Below are positions 62,401-64,000 of a stretch of 64,000 bases of DNA, piece after piece. The stretch's first letter is position 1. Each line of letters opens with the position of its first letter. The notes beneath the pieces are model-generated. The model did not search any database. It was given only the letters and a program-made list of their open reading frames with translations, and was not told the origin of the DNA. This stretch comes from Membranipora membranacea (Eukaryota > Bryozoa > Gymnolaemata > Cheilostomatida > Membraniporidae), in NCBI GenBank assembly GCA_914767715.1, contig OU612074.1, positions 9,191,501 through 9,255,500 on the forward strand, read 5' to 3'. Both the position numbers and the translations under genes were made by a program.

Positions 62401-64000
62401 CATCAGGATAATTGTTGGTACCAACTCTTTCTTTTCCTTCTCAAACTCAAACACATAATAATAAAAATAAAGATTGTTTTGTGTGACGTAACAGGTGCTG
62501 ACACAGTGTGAGCACCAGCAGCCAGATACAGGACTGGTAGCTGTGAATGTACCACAAGTACACAGGCTACTCATGTCAGAGGTAAACATGGCGGCCGCTC
62601 AGCAAGGAGCTAATACTGGTCCTCCTACTCACAGAGAAGCACTCATCAAGGTAACTGAGAATTAAAAATTTTTAAAAGAGTTTTAAATATATGTCGGTGT
62701 AGTATTCATTGAAATAGTAGTTGGGTTGATGTGTTTGATAAAGTTCTGCCATTCAATTCATTTTGAGAAGGGAATTCATATTGCCTGTTGGAATTCCATA
62801 TCATACGTGCAAGTTGATTGCTATCTACCTGTCATGAAGATGGATTCTGGCCTCGGAGTCAGCTGGCATTATTTTGCGTCCCTTCTGGTCTGAGCCATGC
62901 GCTTGATATATCTTTCATGGCTATTGTAGTTATTCTTATTTCCATGCGACTCAACTTTGCAAAACAATCATTTTAAGAGGTAACCAGGGGCCAAGATTAC
63001 TAGTGTCACTGCTGATAAATATAACATCTTGGTGATTCTGAAGCAACAGTTCCTTTAACAATTACGCAGCTGTTCTTTTAAAGGCTATATGACAAATGCA
63101 GGGTCACCATGATTATACCATTTTAAACAGCTCAAAAAGTTCTCAAGATGCTGACAAGTTCTCTGTAATTTCAAGAAATTTTGGAAATTTGGAATTTGAT
63201 TTCAAAGCTGTTCCTTTAAAGTTTACGCAGTTGTGCCTTTAATGATTACCCAGAATGCTCTGTTCTGCTCTGTAGGAGGTGAGAGATATATTACAGTACG
63301 CAGTAGAGTGGAACACTATAAGAGAGAATGTACACACCAGACTACAGGCGTTTGACTCATGGAGACAGGTGGCTGAGATAATACTGACAGGATGTCCTGA
63401 GGAGTCTGTACAGGGAGAGCAACGACGCAGCGTCATCATAGAACTACTCAACGCCCTTATCAAAAAGGTCAGATAGATGGATGGGCTTGCTTTGTATGAA
63501 ATTGCCTCAGTATGATAATATCCTATTTAAGAACTTGACACAGTCATCTAAAATCATGTATGTAGATCAGCTGGGTTTGATTATGCACTTACTGCGAGGG
63601 CTGTGAAATCCCTTAAACAAATCTGACATCATTATTCAGAGTTTGAAGTTGAAGGCTCTAAAAATCTGCCTCTAGTATGCTGTGGTTCCACCTCACACAC
63701 AGGAAAGTACAGAATGAGCCATCTTGTGATTAATTAGTCTCCAAACTTCGGGTTTTTTTCTATAGCTTGTTTCTGGAGTTGTCTTTATTTGCTGAGAACT
63801 CTTTGAGTACATTTTAACATTGTTTTCTTTCCTATTAGTGCCTGAGAGATGGCTCACTGGATGATTTAATCAGCCCAGCATGTGGAGTTATGCTCACTCT
63901 AATGGCTAGTCTGAGACAGGCTATGTTTGGAGAGGCCGCACACGAAGAGACATCTACTAAACTCAGCCTACAGCAAGTTCTCAAAGGCATACTCAATCTC
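38462..64000 (+). CDS. NUP205: Nucleoporin NUP205, exons 1-29, 3' end beyond the window
   Basis: Large alpha-helical scaffold protein of the nuclear pore inner ring (partner of NUP93 and NUP35 in the known complex). Exons: 38462-38507, 40515-40660, 41179-41359, 41985-42203, 43146-43231, 44005-44227, 45199-45297, 45822-45863, 46302-46489, 47722-47787, 48441-48557, 49521-49607, 50489-50627, 51319-51530, 52234-52416, 52982-53102, 53584-53729, 54028-54130, 54611-54751, 55621-55810, 58819-59016, 59341-59471, 59814-60029, 60327-60500, 60774-60860, 61582-61697, 62495-62650, 63276-63467 and 63839-64000. They total 4,167 nt, exactly 1,389 codons, with every phase agreeing. Diagnostic stretches include HYPGLTRGLVAVLLY (exon 4), SPEIASNLW (exon 15) and ELRITSLNKQRSHTQRL (exon 24). 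Human NUP205 has about 2,000 residues, so roughly the last third lies to the right. Exon 8 is a 42-nt microexon. A second ATG directly follows the first. Confidence 0.95.
39124..39720. mobile_element. Foldback element with about 115-bp arms
   Basis: 39128-39245 and 39598-39715 are inverted copies (for example AGTTCTGTATGG against CCATACAGAACT and GGTGCAGCCCATG against CATGGGCTGCACC). The interior has several TCTTACAGC/GCTGTAAGA words. NUP205 intron 1. Confidence 0.65.
41533..41602 (+). repeat. 18-bp minisatellite
   Basis: About four copies of AGCTATAAGGCACCCAAC in NUP205 intron 3, after a run of C at 41467-41478. Confidence 0.7.
42239..42483. mobile_element. MITE with GGGGGGTCTTTCAATTAGAAA ends, full copy
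   Basis: Terminal inverted repeats of about 20 bp and several internal copies of CGCTCACTCA and its reverse. NUP205 intron 4. Other copies: 43262-43492, 46517-46757, 46758-46948 and 31966-32135. Confidence 0.65.
42665..42811 (+). mobile_element. tRNA-derived SINE, second family
   Basis: A-box-like TAACTCAGTTGG and B-box-like GGATCGAATCC in the head, ending with TTTCTCAGTCTTTGGACAGA. The same ending occurs in the minus-strand copy at 54775-54964. NUP205 intron 4. Confidence 0.6.
43262..43492. mobile_element. MITE of the CTTTCAATTAGA family, inverted copy
   Basis: Reverse-oriented relative of 42239-42483, ending ATTGAAAGACCCCCTG, in NUP205 intron 5. Confidence 0.6.
44235..44640. repeat. Inverted repeat pair, GCAGTTCACTTAATTC family
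   Basis: 44235-44435 and 44508-44640 are inverted relatives (TGCAGTTCACTTAATTC against AAGTGAACTGCATTG, GGGACCAATTTTTC against GAAAATTGGTCCC). Related pieces lie at 1-90 and 2420-2560. NUP205 intron 6. Confidence 0.55.
46517..46948. mobile_element. Two adjacent, oppositely oriented MITEs of the CTTTCAATTAGA family
   Basis: A plus-oriented copy (46517-46757) is followed at once by a minus-oriented copy (46758-46948) in NUP205 intron 9, starting 27 bp after the exon 9 donor. Confidence 0.6.
47177..47518. mobile_element. Foldback element carrying a tRNA-like sequence, copy 2
   Basis: Same family as 911-1237: shares CATGGAAATGGC, GTGGCTGA, GGCCGGGGTTCAAAT and GCGGCAGATT. Outer arms CTATGGTTCCATGG and CCATGGAACCATAG are inverted repeats. 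It lies in NUP205 intron 9. Confidence 0.55.
51602..51722 (+). repeat. Partial copy of the 13771-14284 MITE family
   Basis: Shares ACAACTCCGAACGGAGGC and AGAGCTTTGAAAACTGTCTA with the right arm of that element. It lies in NUP205 intron 14. Confidence 0.6.
52783..52948. mobile_element. 165-bp hairpin MITE
   Basis: About 49-bp inverted arms (CACAGAATAAGG... against ...CCTTACTCTGTG, with CACTTCAATGATAGCTATAG inside). TCATAT flanks both sides (52777-52782 and 52949-52954). It lies about 34 bp before NUP205 exon 16. Confidence 0.65.
54346..54595 (+). mobile_element. tRNA-derived SINE with ATT-rich tail
   Basis: The head has an A-box-like TGTAGTGGTTAGC and B-box-like GTTTGAATCCC. The body ends in GGCCCCGAAAGGGGCACTAAA and ATAAAGTCTATATT followed by ATT repeats, a typical SINE tail. 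The tail stops about 15 bp before the acceptor of NUP205 exon 19. Confidence 0.7.
54775..54964 (-). mobile_element. tRNA-derived SINE, second family, minus strand
   Basis: The minus strand reads GTAGCTCAGTTGG, then AATTCGAAATCC, then TTTCTCAGTCTTCGGACC. It lies just after the donor of NUP205 exon 19. Confidence 0.6.
56238..58294 (-). CDS. Caspase-like cysteine protease nested antisense in NUP205 intron 20
   Basis: Three exons, 58294-57424, 57162-56738 and 56576-56238, join in phase to 544 residues plus stop. The C-terminal half is a peptidase C14 domain. The p20-like part begins near RFGLVLFNNEHRDG (Arg342 in the expected substrate-pocket position), has the catalytic His in SIVSHGKAG (His399) and the catalytic Cys in IAVQACQEYF (Cys439). 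The p10-like part has LLLMATIAGDRAERGSY, matching the usual conserved RGS-type loop. The active-site pentapeptide is QACQE where most caspases have QACRG or QACQG. The N-terminal 290 residues are predicted helical and match no prodomain I can name; a CARD or death-fold cannot be asserted. The family cleaves proteins after Asp in cell death or inflammation; activity here is inferred from intact catalytic residues. A possible ATTAAA signal lies at 55868-55873 on the same strand. Confidence 0.85.
58308..58445. mobile_element. Short MITE just upstream of the caspase start codon
   Basis: Ends CAGCCTTGTCACACTT and AAGTGTGACAAGGCTAG are inverted repeats; the interior resembles 32190-32270. It begins 14 bp before the caspase ATG on the minus strand, so it lies in that gene's leader or promoter. 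Confidence 0.6.
61400..61560. repeat. AATAA/TAA simple repeat
   Basis: A/T-only trinucleotide-like repeat directly upstream of the acceptor of NUP205 exon 26. Confidence 0.8.
61950..62147. repeat. Dispersed repeat related to 36699-36910
   Basis: Shares TACCTAACATGTACCC and CGATCAGAGATATACATGCA with the ACP5-intron copy. NUP205 intron 26. Confidence 0.55.

Overview
The window is eukaryotic and almost certainly from an invertebrate animal. Its genes are split into short exons with GT-AG introns, they encode animal proteins (NUP205, tartrate-resistant acid phosphatase, caspase), and the AT-rich DNA between them is full of MITEs, SINEs and retrotransposons. A sponge or cnidarian-grade genome would fit, but I cannot assign the species. 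All exon models below were made by eye from reading frame, splice sites and phase, with no transcript evidence.

Layout. (1) 1-3611: no coding exon seen; repeats, including a 342-bp hAT-type MITE and a tRNA-like foldback element. (2) 3612-13430, minus strand: nine in-phase exons of a secreted protein with NHL-propeller-like sequence, cut off at the left edge; its largest intron holds an array of near-palindromic repeats. (3) 13771-24127: a repeat-rich block. It holds a Ngaro-type tyrosine-recombinase retrotransposon with split direct repeats (about 15898-22108), flanked by two LINE 3' ends in opposite orientation; one LINE is itself interrupted by a 605-bp MULE-like element with 9-bp target duplications. 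(4) 24128-29575: a young LTR element carrying only a gag-like ORF (TR-GAG type), followed by a 288-bp hAT-type MITE that also occurs, inverted, at 3271-3558. (5) 31392-37664, minus strand: a complete six-exon ACP5-like gene. (6) 38462-64000 and beyond, plus strand: the first 29 exons (1,389 codons) of NUP205. (7) 56238-58294, minus strand: a three-exon caspase-like gene nested inside NUP205 intron 20.

ACP5 and NUP205 are divergent, with about 0.8 kb between start codons; that gap contains CCAAT and CACGTG motifs. The genes share no obvious pathway: one works in lysosomes or the secretory route, one in the nuclear pore scaffold, one in proteolysis or cell death, and one at the cell surface or outside. 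The window looks like ordinary gene-bearing animal DNA heavily remodelled by mobile elements. The most interesting parts are the internal structure of the Ngaro-type element, the gag-only LTR element, the tRNA-like foldback elements and the unusual nested caspase.
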